NCBI RefSeq assembly: GCF_030697375.1
Contig: NZ_JAUYQD010000085.1
Span: 1-50,285 of the forward strand
From: Rhodoferax sp.
Lineage (GTDB): Bacteria > Pseudomonadota > Gammaproteobacteria > Burkholderiales > Burkholderiaceae_C
Length of the DNA stretch: 50,285 nucleotides
Direction of reading: 5' to 3'
The notes under the pieces were generated by a model, which ran no database searches, was not told the DNA's origin, and saw only the letters and a list, made by a program, of their open reading frames with translations. Shown in pieces: positions 33,657-41,745 of the stretch; the first letter of the stretch is position 1, and every line of letters starts with the position of its first letter. The translations under genes were made by a program, and so were the position numbers.

Positions 33657-35936
33657 ATGGGTACTCCACCGAAACTTTTGCCACATCCAGGAACTGCCGT
33701 ACGGGAAGGCAAGCCCGTTGCAGAACAGCATCCCGCCGCAGTCAACGCAGCAGCAGCCAGCTTTGCGGGGCTGACCGCCAAACTGGATTACCTCTCCCCG
33801 TCTGACTTTGAACAAGTTCGTTTAGCCTACCGCTTTGCCGACGAGGCCCACTTGGGCCAACTGCGCAAAAACGGCGAACCCTATATCACGCACCCGATTG
33901 CAGTCGCCGCCCAATGCGCCGAATGGAAACTCGACGGACAAGCCCTGATGGCGGCCCTGCTGCACGATGCCCTGGAAGACTGTGGCGTCACCAAAGCCGA
34001 ACTGATCGAACGCTTTGGCTCCCCTGTCGCCGAACTGGTGGATGGGCTCACCAAGCTGGACAAGCTGCACTTCAATACCCGCGAAGAAAACCAGGCCGAG
34101 TCGTTCCGCAAAATGCTGCTGGCCATGGCCCGCGACGTACGGGTCATTCTGATCAAACTGGCGGACCGTTCGCACAATATGCGCACGCTGTCGGACATGC
34201 CTCGGTCGAAATGGGGCCGTATTTCCTCGGAAACCCTGGAAATCTACGCCCCCATCGCGCACCGCCTGGGCCTGAACCAGACTTACCGGGAGTTGCAGGA
34301 CCTGTCGTTCCAGCACTTGCGTCCCTGGCGCTACGCCATTTTGGCCAAAGCAGTGGCCAAAGCGCGCAACCGGCGGCGAGACCTGATTCAGAAAGTCCAT
34401 AAAGAGCTGGAGGCCACGTTTGCTGCGGCCGGTATGCCGGTGCGGATTGCCGGGCGCGAAAAATCCCTGTTTTCCATCTACAAAAAGATGGACAACAAAC
34501 ACCTGAGCTTTGCCCAGGTCACCGACATTTACGGCTTTCGGGTCCTGGTGCCCGAGATTACCGACTGCTATACCGCCTTGGGTCTGCTGCACCAGCTTTA
34601 CAAACCAGTGCCTGGAAAGTTCAAAGACCATATTGCCATCGCCAAAGTCAATGGCTACCAGTCCTTGCACACCACCTTGGTTGGCCCCTCAGGTGTCAAC
34701 GTGGAATTCCAGATGCGCACCGAGGCCATGCACGTCGTGGCCGAATCCGGCGTCGCCGCCCACTGGCTGTACAAGGTCAATAACCCGCAAGACGCTTCTA
34801 GTGACCGGCTGGGCACCAAGTGGCTGCAGTCGCTGCTGGACATCCAAAACGAAACCCGCGACGCCGCCGAGTTCTGGGACCATGTGAAGGTGGACCTGTT
34901 CCCGGATGCGGTCTATGTGTTTACCCCCAAAAGCCGCATCATGGCGCTGCCGCGCGGCGCCACCGTGGTCGATTTCGCCTATGCCATCCACAGCAATATT
35001 GGCGACCACACCATTGCCGCCCGCATCAACGGCGCACAGGTGCCCCTGCGCACCGAGCTGAAAAACGGGGACGTGGTGGAAGTGGTCACCGCCGAAGTAT
35101 CCACCCCCAACCCGGCCTGGCTGGGCTTCGTACGCACCGGTCGCGCACGCTCCAAAATTCGCCACCACCTCAAGACCTTGGCCCATGTGGAGTCGGAAGA
35201 TTTGGGAGAAAAGCTGCTGGTGCAAGCCTTGCGCGCAGAGGGCATCGAACAGTTTTCGCACAATGACCCCGCCAACGATGCCCTGTGGGACAAGCTGCTG
35301 CGCTTCACCGGCAACAAAAACCGCCATGAGCTGTTAACGGACATCGGCTTGGGCAAGCGGATCGCCCACATCGTGGCCAAGCGTTTGGTCCACCTACTGG
35401 GTGAAACCGGTGAACGCCCCAACGCTCTGCTGCTGACGCGCGAACGGTTTACCGCGCATGAATCCGCCACCCAGGGCCTGATCACCCTGGATGGCAGTGA
35501 AAACGCCTCGGTGCAATTTGCCCATTGCTGCCGCCCCATTCCTGGCGACCCCATCGTGGGCTACCTGGGGCGTGGTGAAGGGCTGGTGGTGCATGTGCAA
35601 GATTGCCTGGTCGCCAAAAAACTCCTGTACAAAGACAGCGAACGTTTCATCGGGGTCGAATGGTCCGATGAACCGATTCGGGCTTTTGAGACCGAAATCA
35701 TCGTGACGGTCAGCAACGGCAAAGGGGTGTTGGCCAAAGTGGCGGCCGCCCTGGCGGCGGCAGAGGCGGACATCATCCACATCGACATGGGGCAAGAAGG
35801 CGTCCACGATGCCACCGATCTGCGCCTCGTTGTCGCCGTGCGCGACCGCGCCCATCTGGACGTGGCTTTGCGCAACCTCTCGCGCACCGCACCGGTGCTG
35901 CGCGCGGCACGCACCAAGGCTTCCGCCCGCAGCTAA
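33657..35936 (+). CDS. spoT: Bifunctional (p)ppGpp synthetase/hydrolase SpoT/Rel
   Basis: 759 residues. HD hydrolase domain (about 60-200): THPIAVAAQ, LLHDALEDCGVTK (HDxxED). Synthetase domain (about 260-370): DIYGFRVLVPEITDCYTALG, GYQSLHTTLVGP. TGS domain (about 420-480): VYVFTPKSRIMALPRGATVV. A helical/Cys region with FAHCCRPIPGDPIVGY, and a C-terminal ACT domain (about 675-745). An intact HDxxED box argues that it can hydrolyse as well as make ppGpp. The ATG at 33657 is the most upstream in frame; a slightly later start is possible. Its stop overlaps that of greB on the other strand. Confidence 0.96.
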   Translation: MGTPPKLLPHPGTAVREGKPVAEQHPAAVNAAAASFAGLTAKLDYLSPSDFEQVRLAYRFADEAHLGQLRKNGEPYITHPIAVAAQCAEWKLDGQALMAALLHDALEDCGVTKAELIERFGSPVAELVDGLTKLDKLHFNTREENQAESFRKMLLAMARDVRVILIKLADRSHNMRTLSDMPRSKWGRISSETLEIYAPIAHRLGLNQTYRELQDLSFQHLRPWRYAILAKAVAKARNRRRDLIQKVHKELEATFAAAGMPVRIAGREKSLFSIYKKMDNKHLSFAQVTDIYGFRVLVPEITDCYTALGLLHQLYKPVPGKFKDHIAIAKVNGYQSLHTTLVGPSGVNVEFQMRTEAMHVVAESGVAAHWLYKVNNPQDASSDRLGTKWLQSLLDIQNETRDAAEFWDHVKVDLFPDAVYVFTPKSRIMALPRGATVVDFAYAIHSNIGDHTIAARINGAQVPLRTELKNGDVVEVVTAEVSTPNPAWLGFVRTGRARSKIRHHLKTLAHVESEDLGEKLLVQALRAEGIEQFSHNDPANDALWDKLLRFTGNKNRHELLTDIGLGKRIAHIVAKRLVHLLGETGERPNALLLTRERFTAHESATQGLITLDGSENASVQFAHCCRPIPGDPIVGYLGRGEGLVVHVQDCLVAKKLLYKDSERFIGVEWSDEPIRAFETEIIVTVSNGKGVLAKVAAALAAAEADIIHIDMGQEGVHDATDLRLVVAVRDRAHLDVALRNLSRTAPVLRAARTKASARS

Positions 35937-36493
35937 ACGGCTTCCGGGCTGGGGTAGCGAACCTGTAACACCTCGATTTCGCCCACCCGGTCTGGCATCA
36001 CCAAGCGCAAGGCGTCGCCTTCACGGGCTTTGAGCAAGGTGCGGGCAATCGGCGAAATCCAGCTCACATCGCCTTGCGCGGTGTTGGCCTCGTCAATGCC
36101 TTTGATGGTGACGGTGCGCTCCAGTCCGGTTTCATCGGCGTAGGTGACAGTCGCGCCGAAGAAGACCTGGTCGCTGCCAAAGTGCACCGATGGATCGGAG
36201 ATCACGGCGATCTCGATGCGTTTGGTTAAAAACCGGATTCGGCGGTCAATTTCACGCAGGCGTTTTTTACCGTACAGGTAGTCGCCATTCTCGGAGCGGT
36301 CACCATTGCTGGCCGCCCAGAAAACCGCTTCCACGATCTTGGGACGCTCGTTGTCCATCAGGTCCAGCCATTCGCTGCGCAGCTGGGCATACCCTTGGGG
36401 CGTGATGTAGTTTTTGCCGCCTGCAGGAAGCGCGGGCAACTGCAGATCGTCGTCGTCCTCGTTATCCGACTCTTTGGTAAAAGCCTTGTTCAT
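35933..36493 (-). CDS. greB: Transcription elongation factor GreB
   Basis: 186 residues. Gre factors enter the polymerase secondary channel and stimulate cleavage of backtracked RNA. The N-terminal coiled coil carries AVFWAASNGDRSENGDYLYG (acidic tip DRSENGDY); the C-terminal FKBP-like domain has GIDEANTAQGDVSWISPIAR. GreB-type basic features RLREIDRRIRFLTKRIE. An extra acidic N-terminal stretch NEDDDD precedes the usual start. Convergent with spoT: the stops share the bases CTAA. Confidence 0.94.
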   Translation of the reverse strand: MNKAFTKESDNEDDDDLQLPALPAGGKNYITPQGYAQLRSEWLDLMDNERPKIVEAVFWAASNGDRSENGDYLYGKKRLREIDRRIRFLTKRIEIAVISDPSVHFGSDQVFFGATVTYADETGLERTVTIKGIDEANTAQGDVSWISPIARTLLKAREGDALRLVMPDRVGEIEVLQVRYPSPEAV

Positions 36494-36548
36494 GGAAAAA
36501 GAAGGAACACGCCAGAAGTTGCCATCGTCGTGACGAATTTTGGATAAG

Positions 36549-36581
36549 AAAAAGGCCTGTAACTTTGCAGTTACAGGCCTT
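36549..36581 (-). terminator. Intrinsic terminator after tRNA-Arg
   Basis: 13-bp perfect stem AAGGCCTGTAACT (36552-36564) / AGTTACAGGCCTT (36569-36581), loop TTGC, followed on the minus strand by five T. It lies between tRNA-Arg and greB. Confidence 0.92.
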
Positions 36582-36587
36582 CACTTT

Positions 36588-36664
36588 TGGTGCGGCTGGC
36601 AGGAATTGAACCCACGACCCCTTGGTTCGTAGCCAAGTACTCTATCCAACTGAGCTACAGCCGC
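36588..36664 (-). tRNA. tRNA-Arg (anticodon ACG)
   Basis: 77 nt with encoded CCA. Acceptor GCGGCTG/CAGCCGC, D-arm TAGCTCAGTTGGATAGAG, anticodon stem CTTGG/CCAAG around CTACGAA (anticodon ACG), T-arm GTGGGTTCAATTCCTGC with minor mismatch. A strong promoter lies immediately upstream and a terminator downstream, so it is a single-gene unit. Confidence 0.97.
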
Positions 36665-36674
36665 TAAGCTTCGT

Positions 36675-36702
36675 ATTATAGCACCGGTTTTTTCACTCCC
36701 AA
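36675..36702 (-). promoter_or_regulatory. Sigma-70 promoter of tRNA-Arg
   Basis: On the minus strand TTGGGA (36697-36702), 16-bp spacer, TATAAT (36675-36680), ending 10 bp before the tRNA 5' end. It sits in the gap between the BKACE gene and the tRNA. Confidence 0.8.
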
Positions 36703-36713
36703 ACCACTTTGCT

Positions 36714-37589
36714 TCAAATTTTATGCAAGCCCAACAATTTGCGGGCTTCCGCCGGGCTGGCGATCTCTCGGCCGGCTTGGCGGGCGCATTGCGCCAGGGC
36801 GGCGATCAGTTCGCCATTGCCCTTGGCACGCGCCCCGCCGGGCAGATAGAAAGTGTCTTCCAGGCCGGTGCGCAGCATACCACCCAGGTCGGCCGTTTTC
36901 TGGTGCACCGGCCAGATCTCGGCGCGGCCGATCAAAGTGGTTTGCCAAATGCTGTTGGGCGCCATCCACTGCGGCAGCAAGGCCAGCAGATCGGCGTCGC
37001 AAGGCATGCCGGAGGCCACGCCCATGACCAGGTTGTACTCGGCGCGGCCCATCTCGGGCTTGAGCATGCCGTTTTTCAGGTACATGGTGACGGAGCGCAC
37101 GATGCCGACGTCAAAACACTCGAATTCGGGGTGGGTGCCGCACTCGGCCATCACATCCAGAAACTGCTGCACCTTGGCCACCGGGTTGTCGAACACCATG
37201 GGCGGCCAGGCCCACTGGCCGTCTTCCTTGATTTTCAGGTAGTTCAGGCTGCCGGCGTTACAAGCCGCGATCTCGGGTTGGACGCGGCGAATGCAGGCCA
37301 AGGGGCCGGAAATATCCTTGCCCACCACGCCCGTGGTCAGGTTGATGATGACGCCGGGGCAGGCGTCGCGGATGGCGTTGACCACCGATGCCATCACCTC
37401 CGGGTCCCAGGAGGGCAAATGGCCCATGCCCTCCTCCTGGTTGCGCACATGCACATGCATGATGGAAGCGCCCGCGTTGAAGGCGTCGCGCGCTTCGGCG
37501 GCCATCTGCGCCGGGGTCACCGGCACGGGGTGTTGCTTGGGGTTGGTCAGCACGCCGGTGAGCGCGCAGGTCAGTATGGCTTTGTCCAT
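36714..37589 (-). CDS. BKACE-family (3-keto-5-aminohexanoate cleavage enzyme, DUF849) protein
   Basis: 291 residues. BKACE enzymes condense a beta-keto acid with acetyl-CoA, giving acetoacetate and a new CoA ester, using a Zn site. Visible motifs: ILTCALTGVLTNPKQHPVPV, ASIMHVHVRN (HVH, zinc), IINLTTGVVG, GNLNYLKI-like region CNAGSLNYLK, and GLEDTFYLPGGARAKGNGEL (E-D near the C-terminus). The substrate varies within the family and cannot be read here. It is last in the acyl-CoA carboxylase operon, 9 bp after the biotin carboxylase gene. Confidence 0.9.
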   Translation of the reverse strand: MDKAILTCALTGVLTNPKQHPVPVTPAQMAAEARDAFNAGASIMHVHVRNQEEGMGHLPSWDPEVMASVVNAIRDACPGVIINLTTGVVGKDISGPLACIRRVQPEIAACNAGSLNYLKIKEDGQWAWPPMVFDNPVAKVQQFLDVMAECGTHPEFECFDVGIVRSVTMYLKNGMLKPEMGRAEYNLVMGVASGMPCDADLLALLPQWMAPNSIWQTTLIGRAEIWPVHQKTADLGGMLRTGLEDTFYLPGGARAKGNGELIAALAQCARQAGREIASPAEARKLLGLHKI

Positions 37590-37598
37590 TCAAGGCTC

Positions 37599-39569
37599 CT
37601 ATTCGGAAGTTAGTTCAAGTTCGACCAGCACGGCGCCCGACTCCACCTGGTCACCAACCTGGGCGTGCACCGCTTGCACCGTGCCTGCCGCTTCGGCCGA
37701 CAGCCACATCTCCATCTTCATCGCCTCCACACAGACCAGGTGCTGGCCTTCCTGCACCGCAGTGCCCGGCGCCACCAGAATCTGCGTGACTTTGCCCGCC
37801 ACGGGCGAGCGGGCCCGGCGGGCGTCTTTCAGGGCATCGGTGTTGGGGTAGGCGGACACTTCGTGGAAGACAAAGGTGTGGCCGTTCAGCGCCAGATGCA
37901 GATCCTTGCCGTGCACCACGGCGATGGCGGATTGGATAACGCCATCCACCGCAAAACGCAACAGGCCGTCGGTCAGCGACAGCACGGTCGCCTGCACCAC
38001 CGAGCCGTCCAGCGAGAGCGCAATGCCGCCCCAGCGGTCGGGGTGCACACGCACACTGCGCACGGCCTCGGCCCACTGCAGTTTCAGGTCAAACGCCGCC
38101 ACGCTGTTGGCGCGCCAGTTGTTGCCACGCCAGCCTTCAAACCCTTGCATGGCCAGCACCATGGCGGCAACCCGCCACACGGCGTCACTGGGCACCGTGG
38201 CTTGTAACAAGGGCTCGCCCTGCTCCAGCCACTGGTCAATCAGGGTGGTAGTCATCTGCGCCTTGCGAAAGGCCGGGTGGTCCACCAGGTCACTCAAAAA
38301 GCGGCCATTGTTTTTGAGGCCCAGCAATGGCGTGTTGGCCAGGGCAGCGCGCAAGCGGCGAATGGCGTCATCGCGGTCGCGACCATGCACGATGACCTTG
38401 GCCACCATAGGATCGTAAAACGGCGAAATGGCGCTGCCTTGGCGGATGCCATGGTCGATGCGCACCCCGGCGTGCAATGCGCGTTCGGGCTGCCACCACA
38501 GCACGGTGCCGGTCTGCGGTGCAAAGCCGGTGTAGGGGTCTTCCACATACAGGCGGGCCTCGATGGCGTGGCCGGTGAGGTGAATGTCCGCCTGCTGGGC
38601 CGGCAAGGGCTCGCCCGCGGCGACGCGCAGCTGCCACTCCACCAGGTCGTAGCCGGTGACCATTTCGGTGACCGGGTGCTCCACCTGCAGTCGCGTGTTC
38701 ATCTCCAAAAAGTAGTGCTGGAGCTGGTCGTCCACGATGAATTCGACGGTGCCTGCGCCCCGGTAACCCACGGCCAGGGCCGCAGCCACCGCGTCCTGGC
38801 CCATGGCTTCGCGCATAGCGGGGGTGACCACGGGCGACGGGGCTTCTTCAATGACCTTTTGGCGGCGGCGCTGCGCGGTGCAATCGCGCTCGCCCAGGTA
38901 CACCGCGTTGCCATGGGCATCGGCAAACACCTGGATCTCGATATGGCGGCCATTGGCGATCAGGCGCTCCAGCATCAGGGTGCCATCACCAAAGGCACTG
39001 GTGGCTTCGCGGCGCGCACCGTCAATGCCCTGCTGCAATTCGGAGAAATGGCGCACCAGGCGCATGCCGCGCCCACCGCCGCCCGCCACCGCTTTGACCA
39101 GCAGGGGGAAGCCAAGTTTTTCGGCCTCGGTCACCAAAGCGGCATCACTTTGGTCGGCTCCCAGGTAGCCCGGCGCGCAGGGCACACCGGCGTCTTGCAT
39201 GCGGCGCTTGGCCTGGGCCTTGTCGCCCATGGCCTGCATGGCGGCTGCGGGGGGGCCGATGAACACCAGTCCGGCATCGACACAGGCTTGCGCGAATGCT
39301 GCGTTTTCGCTCAGGAAACCGTAGCCGGGGTGCACAGCGTTGGCCCCGGTTTTGCGGGCCGCGTCCAGGAGTGCGTCGATGCGCAGGTAGGACTCGGCTG
39401 CGGGCGAGGCACCGATGTGCACGGCTTCGTCGGCCAGTGCGACATGGGGTGCGTCGCGGTCGGCATCACTGAACACGGCCACAGTGGAGTAACCCAGGTT
39501 GCGCGCGGTGCGGATGATGCGGCAGGCGATCTCTCCGCGGTTGGCGATCAGTATTTTGGAGAACGTCAT
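37599..39569 (-). CDS. atuF: Acyl-CoA carboxylase alpha subunit (biotin carboxylase + BCCP), geranyl-/methylcrotonyl-CoA type
   Basis: 656 residues. Biotin carboxylase domain (about 1-450): KILIANRGEIACRIIRTARN, HPGYGFLSENAAFA, AVAGGGGRGMRLV, LYLGERDC-like YLGERDCTAQRRRQKVIEEA, FLEMNTRLQVEHPVTE. A middle linking domain and a C-terminal biotinyl domain (about 580-656) with the biotin lysine in VEAMKMEMW. It carboxylates biotin for the beta subunit. ATGA overlap with the hydratase gene. The symbol rests on gene order (beta, dehydrogenase, hydratase, alpha = atuCDEF); methylcrotonyl-CoA carboxylase is the alternative. Confidence 0.85.
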   Translation of the reverse strand: MTFSKILIANRGEIACRIIRTARNLGYSTVAVFSDADRDAPHVALADEAVHIGASPAAESYLRIDALLDAARKTGANAVHPGYGFLSENAAFAQACVDAGLVFIGPPAAAMQAMGDKAQAKRRMQDAGVPCAPGYLGADQSDAALVTEAEKLGFPLLVKAVAGGGGRGMRLVRHFSELQQGIDGARREATSAFGDGTLMLERLIANGRHIEIQVFADAHGNAVYLGERDCTAQRRRQKVIEEAPSPVVTPAMREAMGQDAVAAALAVGYRGAGTVEFIVDDQLQHYFLEMNTRLQVEHPVTEMVTGYDLVEWQLRVAAGEPLPAQQADIHLTGHAIEARLYVEDPYTGFAPQTGTVLWWQPERALHAGVRIDHGIRQGSAISPFYDPMVAKVIVHGRDRDDAIRRLRAALANTPLLGLKNNGRFLSDLVDHPAFRKAQMTTTLIDQWLEQGEPLLQATVPSDAVWRVAAMVLAMQGFEGWRGNNWRANSVAAFDLKLQWAEAVRSVRVHPDRWGGIALSLDGSVVQATVLSLTDGLLRFAVDGVIQSAIAVVHGKDLHLALNGHTFVFHEVSAYPNTDALKDARRARSPVAGKVTQILVAPGTAVQEGQHLVCVEAMKMEMWLSAEAAGTVQAVHAQVGDQVESGAVLVELELTSE

Positions 39570-40459
39570 GGCAGTGCCCAGTGGGGTTTGCGTTTTTGAA
39601 TGAAGGCGCTCATGCCTTCGCCCCCCTCGGGCCCCTGGGCGGCGCGGGAAAACAGGGCGGCGGCCTGGGCCACCAGGGCCTGTGGCTCGGACCAGCGCGC
39701 CTGGGCCATCAGGGCTTTGGTGGCGGCCAGGGCACCGGGCGCGCAGGCCAGGATGTCGGCCAGCACCTGGTCCAGCGCCGTGGACAGGTCTGCGGTGTCG
39801 GCCAGTGTATGCACCAGGCCGATACGCAGGGCGGCGGCGGCGTCCAGGCGTCCACCGGTGACGGCCAGGCGCTTAGCCTGGGAGTAACCCAGCCGCTCCA
39901 CCAGAAAAGGGGCGATTTGCGCAGGAACCACGCCCAAGGCAGTTTCGGGCAGGCGAAAACTCGCGGTGTCGCTGGCGATGGCCACGTCGGCCACACAGGC
40001 CAGCCCCAAGCCGCCGCCCATGACGGTGCCTTCCAGCACGGCCACCACCGCCAACGGGGTTTGGGCGTAGGCCACACACAGGGCGCCAAACTCGGCATTG
40101 ACCTGCGCCATCGGGTCTGCCGCCGGATCCGCTGCCCGGTCCACTGGGCTGGCTTGCAGGGCGCGCATGCGGGCAGCGGCCATGTCTTTCAAATCGCCCC
40201 CCGCACAAAAGTGCCCGCCCGCCCCGCGCAAGACCAGCACCCGCACGGCGCCGGGCTGACCGGCGGTACTTTCCGCCGCCGCCAGCACCTGGCGCAACTC
40301 GGCCACCATTTGCAGCGACATGGCGTTGCGCAGCTCCGGCCGGTTCAGGGTGACCTGCAGCACCGCGCCAGTCTGCTGCGCCACGATTGCTATACATTCA
40401 GGAGCTGCTTGCGCAGTATCTACGGGGGCTGGAGCCTGTTTTGATGCTGAATTATTCAT
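39566..40459 (-). CDS. atuE: Enoyl-CoA hydratase family, AtuE-like; N-terminus from a repeat
   Basis: 297 residues. Crotonase fold: VTLNRPELRNAMSLQM, oxyanion-hole region GGHFCAGGDLKDM, VMGGGLGLACVADVAIAS, and LPETALGVVPAQIAPFLVER, which is more like isohexenylglutaconyl-CoA hydratase than methylglutaconyl-CoA hydratase. Residues about 6-25 (SKQAPAPVDTAQAAPECIAI) are encoded by dispersed repeat copy C. No ribosome binding site is visible before the ATG at 40459. A GTG at 40384 would give a 272-residue protein beginning VAQQTGAVLQVTLNRPE, closer to the family start. It would hydrate the carboxylated product in the pathway. Confidence 0.8.
   Translation of the reverse strand: MNNSASKQAPAPVDTAQAAPECIAIVAQQTGAVLQVTLNRPELRNAMSLQMVAELRQVLAAAESTAGQPGAVRVLVLRGAGGHFCAGGDLKDMAAARMRALQASPVDRAADPAADPMAQVNAEFGALCVAYAQTPLAVVAVLEGTVMGGGLGLACVADVAIASDTASFRLPETALGVVPAQIAPFLVERLGYSQAKRLAVTGGRLDAAAALRIGLVHTLADTADLSTALDQVLADILACAPGALAATKALMAQARWSEPQALVAQAAALFSRAAQGPEGGEGMSAFIQKRKPHWALP
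40388..40444 (-). repeat. Dispersed ~57-bp repeat, copy C, inside the hydratase reading frame
   Basis: Plus strand reads TGCTATACATTCAGGAGCTG then CTTGCGCAGTATCTACGGGG and GCTGGAGCCTG. It is well preserved against copies D and E. It is translated as the N-terminus of the hydratase if the ATG at 40459 is used. Confidence 0.85.
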
Positions 40460-40552
40460 GGTGTGGGGCTTGTCCGTGGGCGCACCGACGCAGGCAGTGC
40501 TTTAGCACGACCAGGAGGGGCAGGGACATATCGCATGGATATGGAAATGGAA

Positions 40553-41704
40553 TTAGGCTTTGCCGGGCAGCGTGCCCTCTAGCTTGCAAATAATGCCCAG
40601 CATGATTTCGTCGGCGCCGCCGCCAATGGAGATCAGCCGGTTGTCGCGGTAGGCCTGGGAAATGGGGTTGTCCATGGTGAAGCCCATGCCGCCCCAGTAC
40701 TGCAGGCAGCTGTCGGCCACCTCGCGGGAGAGGCGCCCGGCCTTGAGTTTGGCCATGGAGGCCAGTTTGGTTACGTCTTTGCCACCCACATAGGACTCCA
40801 CGGCGCGGTAGGTCAGGGCGCGCAGGGCCTCCACCTCGGTGCGCAGCTCGGCCAGGCGGAAGTGCACCACCTGGTTATCCAGGATGGGCTTGCCAAAGGT
40901 CTGGCGTTGGCGGGTGTAGTCAATGGTCTGGTCGATCAGCCGGTCCAGGCCGCGCAGGCTGGCGGCGGCGCCGTACAGGCGCTCTTCCTGGAACTGCAGC
41001 ATTTGCAGCATGAAACCCATGCCTTCCTGCCCGATCAGATTGCTTTGGGGCACCCGCACATTGTCAAAAAACAGCTGCGCGGTGTCGCTGGAGTGCATGC
41101 CGATTTTTTCAATCTTCTGGCGCGTGACGCCGGGGCTGTCCAGGCGCACGATGATCATGGATTTGTTCTTGTGCGGTGAACCTTCGGAGGTGTTGGCCAG
41201 CAGGCAGCACCAGTCGGCCTGCATGCCGTTGGTGATCCACATTTTGGAGCCGTTGATGAGGTAATCGTCACCGTCCTTGCGCGCCGTGGTCTTGAGCGCA
41301 GCCACGTCCGAGCCGCCGCCGGTTTCGCTCACGCCCACACAACCGACCATGTCCCCCGCAATGCTGGGCGCCAAAAACTCGTGGCGCAGCGCGTCCGAGC
41401 CAAAGCGCGCCAGCGCCGGGGTGCACATATCCGTCTGCACGCCAATGGCCATGGGCACACCGCCCGCGTTGCACTCACCCAGCGCCTCGGCCATCACCAT
41501 GGAGTAGCTGAAGTCCAGCCCCAGGCCGCCAAATTCGGTGGGGTATTTGATGCCCAAGAGGCCCAGGTCGCCCATCTTCTTGAACAAGGCGTGGGCAGGG
41601 AAGATGCCGGCCTTTTCCCATTCGGGCAAATGGGGGTTGATCTCGTGGGCGATGAATTTGCGAACGGTGTCGGCGATTTGTTCGTGTTCGGGGGTGAATT
41701 TCAT
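40553..41704 (-). CDS. atuD: Acyl-CoA dehydrogenase, citronellyl-CoA dehydrogenase (AtuD)-like
   Basis: 383 residues, FAD-dependent acyl-CoA dehydrogenase. Motifs: MAIGVQTDMCTPALARFGSD, CVGVSETGGGSDVAALKT, KMWITNGMQADWCCLLANTS, QFQEERLYGAA, QTFGKPILDNQVVHFRLAEL, CLQYWGGMGFTMDNPISQAY. The pattern resembles AtuD of Pseudomonas acyclic terpene catabolism as I remember it; isovaleryl-CoA dehydrogenase is the other candidate. The ATG at 41704 follows the beta-subunit gene by 41 bp; the open frame upstream is a shadow of that gene. Confidence 0.85.
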   Translation of the reverse strand: MKFTPEHEQIADTVRKFIAHEINPHLPEWEKAGIFPAHALFKKMGDLGLLGIKYPTEFGGLGLDFSYSMVMAEALGECNAGGVPMAIGVQTDMCTPALARFGSDALRHEFLAPSIAGDMVGCVGVSETGGGSDVAALKTTARKDGDDYLINGSKMWITNGMQADWCCLLANTSEGSPHKNKSMIIVRLDSPGVTRQKIEKIGMHSSDTAQLFFDNVRVPQSNLIGQEGMGFMLQMLQFQEERLYGAAASLRGLDRLIDQTIDYTRQRQTFGKPILDNQVVHFRLAELRTEVEALRALTYRAVESYVGGKDVTKLASMAKLKAGRLSREVADSCLQYWGGMGFTMDNPISQAYRDNRLISIGGGADEIMLGIICKLEGTLPGKA

Positions 41705-41745
41705 GGGGAGCCTGGTGGGATAGGGAGAAGAAAGATGCCGCGCAT

